A stretch of 20,502 nucleotides of DNA from an uncultured Lachnospiraceae bacterium (GTDB lineage: Bacteria; Bacillota; Clostridia; Lachnospirales; Lachnospiraceae), in assembly GCA_910580005.1 (NCBI GenBank), contig CAJTXH010000041.1:1-20502 (forward strand), in the 5' to 3' direction. Both the position numbers and the translations under genes were made by a program. This document shows positions 14,217-20,502 of the stretch, piece by piece. The number at the start of each line of letters is the position of its first letter. Position 1 is the first letter of the stretch. The notes below the pieces were generated by a model. That model ran no database searches. It was not told where the DNA came from and was given only the letters and a program-made list of their open reading frames with translations.

Positions 14217-15965
14217 ATGGGTAAAATTAAGATTGGAAATATGATATATATTACGTTTATTACAACAATAATATATATACTTTGTCTTGCATTTGGAAAT
14301 TATTATATTATGCAGTCAGAAGCAAGCAACAGTGACATACTTTATAATAATTATGGAAAGATACAAGGCGATGTATCAATGGGATTTGCATATTTCCAGG
14401 AGGTAAAGTCTGATTTAAGGAATGTTTTGTACCTTTATGCACGTGACAGTGAAAAACAGGCTTCTGCAATAGAAGATATAAGTACAGCAAGGAAAAATAT
14501 GTCAGAGTCTTTTGGAAAGGCAGAAAAAGAATTTCTGGATGCCAATATTCTTGAAAAGTATAAAAAGGCACAAGAACAGATTGGGTTATACCTGTCAGAT
14601 GTGGATACTTGCCTTTTGTATGTTTCACAGGGAAATATAGCACAGGCAAGAAGGCATCTTTATGAAAATGGTGTGCAGTCAGCAAATGCAGCAGCAGGTT
14701 TAATAAACCAGCTTATTGAAGAACTGCAGGGAAAAGCTTCAGTAATGCTTGAAGCTGAAGCCAGTAACAGGAAAGTTTCAAATACTGTGGTAGTGGTTTT
14801 CCTGGTGTTTGTTATATTAAGTACAATATTTGGAGCACGTATATTAATAAGGACTATACGTAATCCTCTTGTAAACCTTACAGATATTGCGAAGTATATA
14901 GCTTCTGGCAATGTAGAACATGATATTAAAAGGGCTGGTGAGAGCAAGAATGAAATTACATTGTTACATAACAGCTTCTGTGATATGGTTGATAACCTTA
15001 AACAGCAGGCAAAGGCACTGGAAAAGATTTCTAACGGAAACCTTGATATAGATTATACACCAGCATCAGCCCATGATGTTGTTGGCATGGCAATAGAAAA
15101 GCTTATAAAAGATAATAATACAACATTTAGTGTGATAAAGAATGCTGCAGACCAGATTACAATTGGTTCAAACCAGATAGCTTCCGCAAGCCAGGTACTT
15201 GCACAGGGTTCAACAGAACAGGCAAGTGCAATACAGCAGATTTCATCTTCTGTTACAGATATTGCAAACAAGACAAAGGATAATGCAGCACAGGCAAATG
15301 AGGTAAGCAACATTGCCATGGAAACAAAAGATGATATTACAAGTAGCAATGAATATATGCATGAAATGGTTGCAGCAATGGAAGAAATTAATGAAGCTTC
15401 TGAAAATATCCAGAAAATTATAAAAGTTATTGATGATATAGCATTTAATACAAACATACTTGCACTTAATGCATCTGTTGAAGCAGCAAGGGCAGGTGAA
15501 CATGGCAAAGGTTTTGCGGTAGTTGCAGAAGAAGTCAGGAACCTTGCTGGCAGGTCTGCACAGGCATCAAGCCAGACTGCTGGAATGATAGAAGATTCTA
15601 TTGTAAAAGTAAAGAGAGGTTCAAATCTTGCACAGGAAACTGCAAAATCCCTTACGCTGGTGTCAGAAATGGTTGATAGGATTACAAGCCTTAGCAGGGA
15701 TATAGCAGAGGCATCCAATAACCAGGCTTCTGCAACAGCCCAGATAGACCAGGCGCTGGCACAGGTGTCACATGTAGTGCAGACAAACTCCGCAACAAGC
15801 CAGCAGTGCGCATCAGCAAGCGAGGAATTGTCAGGGCAGATAAGGGGGCTTGAAATGCAGGTATCCAACTTTAAACTAAAAAATACAGCGGAAGTAAAGG
15901 AGAGAAATGCAGGACAATATACACTGGAATATGAAGAGCCTGTGCTAATTGGGAGCAGGGAATAA
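14217..15965 (+). CDS. Methyl-accepting chemotaxis protein with 4HB-type sensor
   Basis: 582 residues with classic receptor order: membrane segment 1 (about 9-28), an extracellular helical region of about 160 residues (four-helix-bundle type), membrane segment 2 (about 189-210), HAMP (about 211-263), a second HAMP-like linker (to about 300) and a long signalling coiled coil. The hairpin tip that contacts CheA and CheW, IDDIAFNTNILALNASVEAA followed by RAGEHGKGFAVVAEEVRNLA, is at about 405-444. It transmits ligand or redox signals to the flagellar motor; the ligand is not deducible. No C-terminal CheR-binding pentapeptide is seen. AAAGGAGG at 14198-14205 lies 11 bases before ATG 14217 and 5 before an in-frame TTG at 14211, so the start could be six bases earlier. 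The next gene starts 15 bases after its stop. Confidence 0.95.
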   Translation: MGKIKIGNMIYITFITTIIYILCLAFGNYYIMQSEASNSDILYNNYGKIQGDVSMGFAYFQEVKSDLRNVLYLYARDSEKQASAIEDISTARKNMSESFGKAEKEFLDANILEKYKKAQEQIGLYLSDVDTCLLYVSQGNIAQARRHLYENGVQSANAAAGLINQLIEELQGKASVMLEAEASNRKVSNTVVVVFLVFVILSTIFGARILIRTIRNPLVNLTDIAKYIASGNVEHDIKRAGESKNEITLLHNSFCDMVDNLKQQAKALEKISNGNLDIDYTPASAHDVVGMAIEKLIKDNNTTFSVIKNAADQITIGSNQIASASQVLAQGSTEQASAIQQISSSVTDIANKTKDNAAQANEVSNIAMETKDDITSSNEYMHEMVAAMEEINEASENIQKIIKVIDDIAFNTNILALNASVEAARAGEHGKGFAVVAEEVRNLAGRSAQASSQTAGMIEDSIVKVKRGSNLAQETAKSLTLVSEMVDRITSLSRDIAEASNNQASATAQIDQALAQVSHVVQTNSATSQQCASASEELSGQIRGLEMQVSNFKLKNTAEVKERNAGQYTLEYEEPVLIGSRE

Positions 15966-15980
15966 AGAGGAGGGTTGTGC

Positions 15981-16214
15981 ATGAGTACAAGGCCTATTGT
16001 TTACAATACAAAAGAAATGCGGCAGATTCTGGAAGGGAACGGGTTTAAATTATCAAGGCAGAGCGGAGACCATTTTATTTATACTGATGGCAGCAGGACT
16101 GTATCTATAAATTACCGGATTAATAAAATGGTGGCATTAAGGCTTATTAAAGAAAATAATCTTGATACATCTGTGCTTAAAAGGGTTAAAAAAATACAGA
16201 ATAAGGGTGGGTAA
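15981..16214 (+). CDS. HicA-like toxin (mRNA interferase) without HicB
   Basis: 77 residues. The HicA double-stranded-RNA-binding-like fold is suggested by NTKEMRQILEGNGFKLSRQS, then GDHFIYTDG with the putative catalytic H31, and KMVALRLIKENNL in place of the usual GTLRxIIKxAGL. The usual VPxH element is replaced by VSINYRINK, so catalytic competence is uncertain. HicA toxins cleave mRNA and are normally encoded beside HicB; no HicB-like gene is adjacent. The gene sits instead between a chemoreceptor and an antiporter, with short gaps on both sides. ATG 15981 is preferred because GAGGAGGG lies six bases upstream; a TTG at 15975 is the only longer option. It could be a domesticated RNA-binding protein. 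Confidence 0.75.
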   Translation: MSTRPIVYNTKEMRQILEGNGFKLSRQSGDHFIYTDGSRTVSINYRINKMVALRLIKENNLDTSVLKRVKKIQNKGG

Positions 16215-16225
16215 AGGGAGAATTT

Positions 16226-17821
16226 ATGGCTTCTTATATATTAGTTATTGCATGTGTAATATTACTTTGTGTGCTGGCAGAAAAGTTTTCGGACAAATTT
16301 GGTATGCCAGCACTGATTTTATTTATGTTTATAGGTATGCTGTTTGGCAGTGATGGTATATTTAAGATACCATTTGACAATTTTGTTCTTGCAGAAAATA
16401 TTTGTGCAATAGCATTACTCTTTATTATGTTTTATGGAGGGTTTAATACCAATTGGCCTGTTGCCAGGAAAGTTGCCGGAAAATCAATAGTGCTTTCTAC
16501 GGCAGGGGTAGTGGTGACAGCCGTTATTACTGCCCTTTTATGTTATTTTGTGCTCCATATTTCATCAATGGAAAGCTTTCTTATTGGCGCAGTTTTATCT
16601 TCTACCGATGCGGCCAGTGTCTTTGCAATTCTCCGTAAAAAGAAACTTGCTCTTATAGAAGGGACGGCCTCTGTGCTTGAAGTGGAGAGTGGAAGCAATG
16701 ACCCTGTTTCATATATGCTTACAATAATAGCCATTGGCTTTATGTCTGCAGGGCAAAGCGGGAATGTTGCCATAATAGTAATTAAACAGGTGCTGTTTGG
16801 TGTAATTATTGGAATTGTGCTTGCAAAGCTTGTTATATTAGTCCTTATAAAAACAAGGCTTGTTTCAGAAGGGCTTGATACAATTTTTATTATCGCAGCA
16901 GTTCTTGGGTGTTTTGGGATAAACAGCCTGTTTGGCGGCAATACATATCTTAGTATTTATTTATTTGGAATTATTGCTGGTAACAGCAGGATACAGAATA
17001 AACAAAATTTAATCCCGTTTTTTGATGGTGTTACAAGCCTTGCACAGATTTCAATATTCTTTTTAATCGGGCTGCTGTCATTCCCGCATCTTATGCTAGC
17101 TATTGTGCCAAAAGCGCTTGCAATAGTTATATTTTTAACTGTAATTGCCAGGCCTGTAGCTGTTTTTGGGCTGATGATGCCATTTAAGTGCAGTGCCAGG
17201 CAGTGCCTTTTGATTTCATGGGCAGGGCTTAGGGGTGCTTCTTCAGTTGTTTTTGCAATAACAGCAGTAGCACAGGATATTTCCATAAAACAGGATTTGT
17301 ACCATATAGTGTTTATGGTGTCGCTTTTTTCAGTTTCAATACAGGGAACACTTCTTCCAGCGGTAGCAAGGAAAATTGGAATGGTAGATGAAAAGTCAGA
17401 TGTAAGGAAGACATTTAATGACTACCAGGAAGAAACAGCATTACAGCTTATGAGGATGCATATTCCAGAAGGGCATAACTGGGAAAATAAAAAGATAAGG
17501 GATGTAAATATACCAACAGGCTCACTTGCGCTTATGATTAAAAGAGGCGGTGAAACAATAATAACAAAAGGGGATACAGAAATATTTGCAGGGGATGATA
17601 TTATACTGTCTGTCCCACCATATGAGCCAAGTGGGCAGGACCAGCTGGAAGAACACAATATTTCCAAAACCAGCCCTTGGCGTGACAGGGCTATAGGTGA
17701 GCTGGATATTCCAGAAGATATGCTTATTGCCTTGATTGTAAGGAATGATGAAACCGTTATTCCTGACGGGCAGACAGTATTAAGGGAAAATGATACAGTT
17801 GTAATGTACAGGCAGGCATGA
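16226..17821 (+). CDS. CPA1-type K+(Na+)/H+ antiporter with C-terminal RCK_C domains
   Basis: 531 residues. Residues about 1-385 contain roughly twelve membrane segments with CPA1 hallmarks: LSSTDAASVF (T127, D128), the ion-binding ESGSNDP (E154, N158, D159) and WAGLRGASS (R336). The soluble tail carries a TrkA_C/RCK_C lobe (about 405-465, MHIPEGHNWENKKIRDVNIP onward) and a second similar lobe (about 485-531, RDRAIGELDIPEDMLIALIV). The architecture resembles E. coli NhaP2/CvrA, which exchanges potassium for protons and is regulated through its RCK domain; clostridial relatives may bind c-di-AMP there. The ribosome binding site AAAGGGAG precedes the ATG. It is the last gene of the run with the chemoreceptor and HicA-like gene, starting 11 bases after the latter. 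Confidence 0.9.
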   Translation: MASYILVIACVILLCVLAEKFSDKFGMPALILFMFIGMLFGSDGIFKIPFDNFVLAENICAIALLFIMFYGGFNTNWPVARKVAGKSIVLSTAGVVVTAVITALLCYFVLHISSMESFLIGAVLSSTDAASVFAILRKKKLALIEGTASVLEVESGSNDPVSYMLTIIAIGFMSAGQSGNVAIIVIKQVLFGVIIGIVLAKLVILVLIKTRLVSEGLDTIFIIAAVLGCFGINSLFGGNTYLSIYLFGIIAGNSRIQNKQNLIPFFDGVTSLAQISIFFLIGLLSFPHLMLAIVPKALAIVIFLTVIARPVAVFGLMMPFKCSARQCLLISWAGLRGASSVVFAITAVAQDISIKQDLYHIVFMVSLFSVSIQGTLLPAVARKIGMVDEKSDVRKTFNDYQEETALQLMRMHIPEGHNWENKKIRDVNIPTGSLALMIKRGGETIITKGDTEIFAGDDIILSVPPYEPSGQDQLEEHNISKTSPWRDRAIGELDIPEDMLIALIVRNDETVIPDGQTVLRENDTVVMYRQA

Positions 17822-17842
17822 CAGGGTTTACAGCCCTGTCAT
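17818..17842. terminator. Hairpin between convergent antiporter and carboxypeptidase genes
   Basis: ATGACAGGG (17818-17826) and CCCTGTCAT (17834-17842) form a perfect 9-bp stem with a 7-base loop. It includes the antiporter stop codon and abuts the stop of the minus-strand gene. T-tracts on either side are poor, so it is a likely but not ideal shared terminator. Confidence 0.55.
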
Positions 17843-18682
17843 TCAGGCATTCTTTACATTACCATCAAGTTTTTTGTAAAATTCTTCAAGTGTAATATGG
17901 TTTTTCATTATATATTTAGCTGCCTCTTTGCCAACATACCTGAAATGCCAGGGTTCAAAATTAATCCCTGTAATATCACATTTATTCTCTGGGTAACGCA
18001 ATATAAAACCATATTTATAACAGTTTTTACGGAGCCACTGGTTTCCAGGCTCATCCATCTGTGAAGCATCCATTTTTGTGTTTCCTGAGCAAAGTATGTC
18101 AAGGGCAAGCCCTGTCTGGTGTTCACTGCAGCCTGCTGGCATTGTTTCCTTGTATACTTCTTCCAGTGCAGTTTCATATGGCATGCCCTGGTTTACAAAT
18201 GTATTTACATCTTCATTAACAAGGCTTTGCTGCTTTTTATAACTCCTATATGCAGAAGCTATCCAGTAACTATACCCTTGTATTTTAGCATCAGCAAGCA
18301 TCTGTACCAGACCGTCATAAAGGCATGATGAAGCCTGCAGCCTTCCATTACATATATATCTAAGGGAAGGGGTGTAGCTGTCTGGCAAGGGATTATTCTT
18401 GTTTGCAAGTATAAGCAAGTCTTTATTTTTATTATAAATTTTAAGACATTTCTTATCACTATATTTATTTTTAATATCTTTAATTTCTTTTTCTAAAGAA
18501 ATATCTTTTATATTATCCTTATTGCCAGGTTTTTTTTCTAACCTGGTATTATTATATTGTGTTTCTGTTACAGCCCTTGTTTTATTACTTCCCTTTAGAA
18601 AAAATATAAAACAAAATATTACTGAAACAATAATTGAACAAGTCACGCAATAAAAAATTTTTTTAAATAATCTTTTAAACAT
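17843..18682 (-). CDS. VanY/M15B-family D-alanyl-D-alanine carboxypeptidase
   Basis: 279 residues. An N-terminal membrane anchor (about 11-29, YCVTCSIIVSVIFCFIFFL) is followed by a lysine- and asparagine-rich stalk of about 90 residues and the M15B catalytic domain. Zinc and catalytic residues are visible in SEHQTGLALDI (H188, D195) and FEPWHFRYVG (E243, H246). The enzyme trims the terminal D-alanine from peptidoglycan stem peptides on the outer membrane face. Nothing nearby points to glycopeptide resistance (no vanS/R/H/A/X), so a housekeeping cell-wall role is likely. AAGGAG precedes the start, directly next to the arm of an inverted repeat in the leader. It is divergent from prs. Confidence 0.92.
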   Translation of the reverse strand: MFKRLFKKIFYCVTCSIIVSVIFCFIFFLKGSNKTRAVTETQYNNTRLEKKPGNKDNIKDISLEKEIKDIKNKYSDKKCLKIYNKNKDLLILANKNNPLPDSYTPSLRYICNGRLQASSCLYDGLVQMLADAKIQGYSYWIASAYRSYKKQQSLVNEDVNTFVNQGMPYETALEEVYKETMPAGCSEHQTGLALDILCSGNTKMDASQMDEPGNQWLRKNCYKYGFILRYPENKCDITGINFEPWHFRYVGKEAAKYIMKNHITLEEFYKKLDGNVKNA

Positions 18683-18695
18683 TATGCCACTCTCC

Positions 18696-18740
18696 TTATC
18701 TAAAGTTATAATTTGTTTATATAATAAAAACTTTAGATAA
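18696..18740 (-). promoter_or_regulatory. 12-bp inverted repeat in the leader of the carboxypeptidase gene
   Basis: TTATCTAAAGTT (18696-18707) and AACTTTAGATAA (18729-18740) are perfect reverse complements separated by 21 bases. On the carboxypeptidase mRNA the proximal arm ends directly before GGAG of the ribosome binding site, so the stem could hinder ribosome loading. As DNA it could be a repressor site. I could not identify a convincing minus-strand promoter upstream of it. Confidence 0.6.
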
Positions 18741-18815
18741 ATATTAACTTCATGCTGTATGCTTTTTATTGCGTAATTGTATCATAGATGTATAATATAT
18801 ATATTAATTCTGCCA

Positions 18816-18844
18816 TTGACTATATTTTCTGGAAACGTTATATT
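18816..18844 (+). promoter_or_regulatory. prs promoter
   Basis: TTGACT (18816-18821), an exact 17-base spacer and TATATT (18839-18844). Transcription would start near 18851, giving a leader of about 30 bases with GGGAGG before the prs start codon. Confidence 0.75.
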
Positions 18845-18879
18845 AATACCAAATATTTACAAAACAGGGAGGTTATACT

Positions 18880-20064
18880 ATGCCAGGCATAAAATTTGAT
18901 GGTGCAATGCCTTTTGCGCCACTTAAAATTATATCTATTGGAAATTGTAATGAATTAGGCATAAAAATAGATAAACTAATTACTGCACGGAGAAAAAAAG
19001 CTCTTATGGACAATAGCAAACCAGCTTTTAAAATGCCAGGATATAATGAAAGTTCATATCTTGTACCATTTGGGTGCCCGAGGTTTGGAACAGGTGAAGG
19101 AAAAGCTGTTATTAATAAATCAATACGTGGCACAGACCTTTATATTATTGCTGATACAGTAAACTATAGTAACACATATACAATGCGTGGTTATGAGTCG
19201 CATATGTCACCAGATGATTATTTTATGGATATTAAGCGTGTTATTATGGCATGTGGCGGGCAGCCAAGACGTATTACTGTAATTATGCCTTATCTTTATG
19301 AAGGACGGCAGCACCTGCGTGTTAATAATGAGTCACTGGATTGTGCCCAGGCATTACAAGAACTGGCAGCAATGGGGGTAAAGACAATTATAACATTTGA
19401 TGCACATGACAGCAGGGTACAGAATGCGATTCCTACTATTGGATTTGAGAATTTCTTTACATCCTACCAGTTTATCAGCGCATTTTTAAATAATAATCCA
19501 GGAATAAGGCCAGATAAAGACCATCTTATGATAATAAGCCCTGATGAAGGAGGTATGCGCAGGGCTGTATATTATGCAAGCCTTCTTGGGGTTGATATGG
19601 GTATGTTTTATAAAAAAAGGGATTATTCAAAAACTGTAAATGGTGTACATCCTGTGGCTTCAATAGAGTTTCTTGGTAATGATGTAAGTGGCAGGGACGT
19701 TGTAATTGTTGATGATATGATAGCGTCAGGGCATACTGCATTTGAAACGGCAAAAGAACTTAGAAAAAGAAATGTCAATAAAATTATTATTTGTGCTACA
19801 TTTGGTCTTTTTTCAAATGGGACAGATGAAATAGATGATGCTTATAAACAAAATATTTTTGATGAGATTTATACAACAAACCTTTGTTACTGCCCTGAAG
19901 AAATTAAAAGTAAAAGTTACTACCATAATGTTGACTTAAGCAGTTATATTGCACTGGTTATTGATACGTTAAACCATGATATAAGCGTTAATGAAATAAT
20001 GGATGCAAGCCAGAAAATACATGAACTGCTGGAAAACGGACGCAGAGTTTCTGTGTCAAGCTAA
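18880..20064 (+). CDS. prs: Ribose-phosphate pyrophosphokinase (PRPP synthetase), long clostridial form
   Basis: 394 residues, longer than the canonical 310-320. It makes PRPP from ribose-5-phosphate and ATP for purine, pyrimidine, histidine and NAD synthesis. The PRPP-binding loop is clear, VVIVDDMIASGHT at 274-286. The ribose-phosphate/ATP region reads TFDAHDSRVQNAIP (172-185), related to the canonical DLHA-x-QIQGFF, and SPDEGGMRRA (220-229) matches the S-PD-GG-xRA motif. The differences and the extra N-terminal 60 residues place it in a divergent clostridial group, so activity is inferred. The start follows GGGAGG. The last eight codons (GRRVSVSS) and the stop lie inside a repeat copy, so the C-terminus may have been replaced when the element arrived. 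Confidence 0.85.
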   Translation: MPGIKFDGAMPFAPLKIISIGNCNELGIKIDKLITARRKKALMDNSKPAFKMPGYNESSYLVPFGCPRFGTGEGKAVINKSIRGTDLYIIADTVNYSNTYTMRGYESHMSPDDYFMDIKRVIMACGGQPRRITVIMPYLYEGRQHLRVNNESLDCAQALQELAAMGVKTIITFDAHDSRVQNAIPTIGFENFFTSYQFISAFLNNNPGIRPDKDHLMIISPDEGGMRRAVYYASLLGVDMGMFYKKRDYSKTVNGVHPVASIEFLGNDVSGRDVVIVDDMIASGHTAFETAKELRKRNVNKIIICATFGLFSNGTDEIDDAYKQNIFDEIYTTNLCYCPEEIKSKSYYHNVDLSSYIALVIDTLNHDISVNEIMDASQKIHELLENGRRVSVSS

Positions 20065-20125
20065 ATTATTCCATTCCAGGGCATGTTCCCACTACGTTGC
20101 GGCGCATAAACCCTGCGTCTGTCTG
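20038..20125 (+). repeat. Dispersed repeat, copy 2, with terminal inverted repeats
   Basis: GACGCAGAGTTT (20039-20050) and AAACCCTGCGTC (20108-20119) are inverted repeats matching at 11 of 12 positions and enclose 57 bases. The interior (ATTCCATTCCAGGGCATG, CTACGTTGC, GGCGCATAAA) is shared with copy 1 at the other end of the window in opposite orientation. The size and TIRs fit a MITE-like or palindromic intergenic repeat. It overlaps the prs 3' end and could form a hairpin in the prs mRNA, but no T-tract follows. Confidence 0.65.
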
Positions 20126-20126
20126 C

Positions 20127-20212
20127 ATACCAGACCAAAAAAGTTGAAAAGTTTGCATTATCTGGTATAATATCTATTTAAGAAACCAGAATAAGTAATA
20201 TTAAACTGGTAT
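20127..20212 (+). promoter_or_regulatory. Promoter with repeated CTGGTAT-type half-sites, DUF1858 gene
   Basis: The promoter is TTGAAA (20144-20149), a 16-base spacer and TATAAT (20166-20171) with extended TGG. Around it are two inverted pairs of the same motif: ATACCAGA (20127-20134) with TCTGGTAT (20161-20168), the latter covering the -10; and AAACCAGA (20183-20190) with ACTGGTAT (20205-20212) in the leader. The arrangement suggests operator half-sites or a leader hairpin just before the ribosome binding site. Confidence 0.6.
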
Positions 20213-20224
20213 ATGGAGGAGAGT

Positions 20225-20425
20225 ATGGTTATTTCAAAATATTCACTAATTGGTGCTATTTTACAATACCACCCAGAAACTATTAGTGTATTTAATGAAA
20301 TGGGGCTTGGGTGCGCCAGATGCCATTCATCGGCAAGGGAGACTTTAGAACAGGCATGTGATGTACATGGAATAGATTTAGATACTGTAATTGAAAAATT
20401 AAATTCAACTATAGTTAATCCCTAA
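20225..20425 (+). CDS. DUF1858 small redox-disulfide domain protein
   Basis: 66 residues, a complete single-domain member of the DUF1858 family (hybrid-cluster-protein-associated disulfide domain). Recognisable parts are ISKYSLIGAILQYHPETISVFNEMG, the paired cysteines in GCARCHSS, and ETLEQACDVHGIDLDTVIEKL. The two cysteines are thought to form a redox-active disulfide or bind a metal; the exact role is not established. The start at 20225 is preferred to the ATG at 20213 because GGAGG lies between them at the right distance. It has its own promoter. No hybrid cluster protein is visible in the window. The 77 bases after it hold nothing I can identify. Confidence 0.88.
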   Translation: MVISKYSLIGAILQYHPETISVFNEMGLGCARCHSSARETLEQACDVHGIDLDTVIEKLNSTIVNP

Positions 20426-20502
20426 AACAGCTATATAAGGAATGTGCGTTGTTACTATTCACAGTCAATTAAATTCGAGGATTTTTGACACGTTTTTTTC
20501 GT

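Noticed and set aside
15053..15982. 309-codon open frame on the minus strand opposite the chemoreceptor gene
   Set aside because: It is a shadow of the repetitive, alanine-rich coiled-coil coding sequence and has no ribosome binding site or recognisable domain.
17843..18682. Part of a vancomycin-resistance cluster
   Set aside because: The gene is VanY-like, but no vanR, vanS, vanH, ligase or vanX-like gene is present nearby, so a general cell-wall carboxypeptidase is more likely.
1..20502. CRISPR array, tRNA, rRNA or transposase
   Set aside because: I saw no regularly spaced repeats, no tRNA cloverleaf, no rRNA signature and no transposase or integrase motif on either strand.

Overview
The window looks like a chromosomal segment of a low-GC, motile, Gram-positive anaerobe, most likely a clostridial Firmicute of the Lachnospiraceae type. 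The basis is the AT-rich sequence with strong AGGAGG ribosome binding sites, a GH36 alpha-galactosidase of gut-clostridial type, the long (about 390-residue) form of PRPP synthetase, a DUF1858 redox-disulfide protein and a putative L19 leader. The family assignment is inference; no rRNA gene or other marker fixes the species.

Layout: 1-190 holds a dispersed-repeat copy. 191-2365 is alpha-galactosidase (+). 2366-2717 is an intergenic region with a hairpin, a promoter and a perfect 20-bp palindrome. 2718-9239 is a tight three-gene operon (+): a protein with a possible TIR-like N-terminus and TPR repeats, a large P-loop ATPase, and a large adenosine-deaminase-fold protein. The last two match the phage-defence system RADAR (RdrA and RdrB). 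9308-9775 is rplS with its own promoter and a putative L19 leader. 9896-10699 is a zinc-ribbon membrane protein (+). 10765-14042 is a minus-strand pair: an M29 aminopeptidase and a CgeB-like glycosyltransferase. 14217-17821 runs methyl-accepting chemotaxis protein, orphan HicA-like toxin and CPA1 cation/proton antiporter (+). 17843-18682 is a VanY-like carboxypeptidase (-). 18880-20064 is PRPP synthetase (+), whose 3' end lies inside a second, inverted copy of the repeat. 20225-20425 is a DUF1858 protein (+).

The most interesting part is 2593-9239. RdrB keeps every residue expected of an active adenosine deaminase (HxH, H/E of the HAGE-like motif, RxGH, DD), and RdrA keeps Walker A, Walker B and a sensor-1-like element. 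In characterised RADAR systems the two proteins assemble into a very large complex that triggers adenosine deamination (on RNA or on ATP/dATP, depending on the study) during phage infection. The first gene here is neither of the accessory membrane proteins I recall for RADAR (Csx27-like, SLATT). It is a soluble protein with a possible TIR-like fold and TPRs, so it could be a sensor, adaptor or extra effector. The operon is visibly more AT-rich than its neighbours and sits between unrelated housekeeping genes, as expected of a defence cassette acquired by transfer.

The rest is ordinary chromosome with a few regulatory curiosities: a pair of inverted repeat elements at the two ends of the window, inverted repeats at the rplS, carboxypeptidase and DUF1858 promoters, and a HicA-like toxin without HicB.
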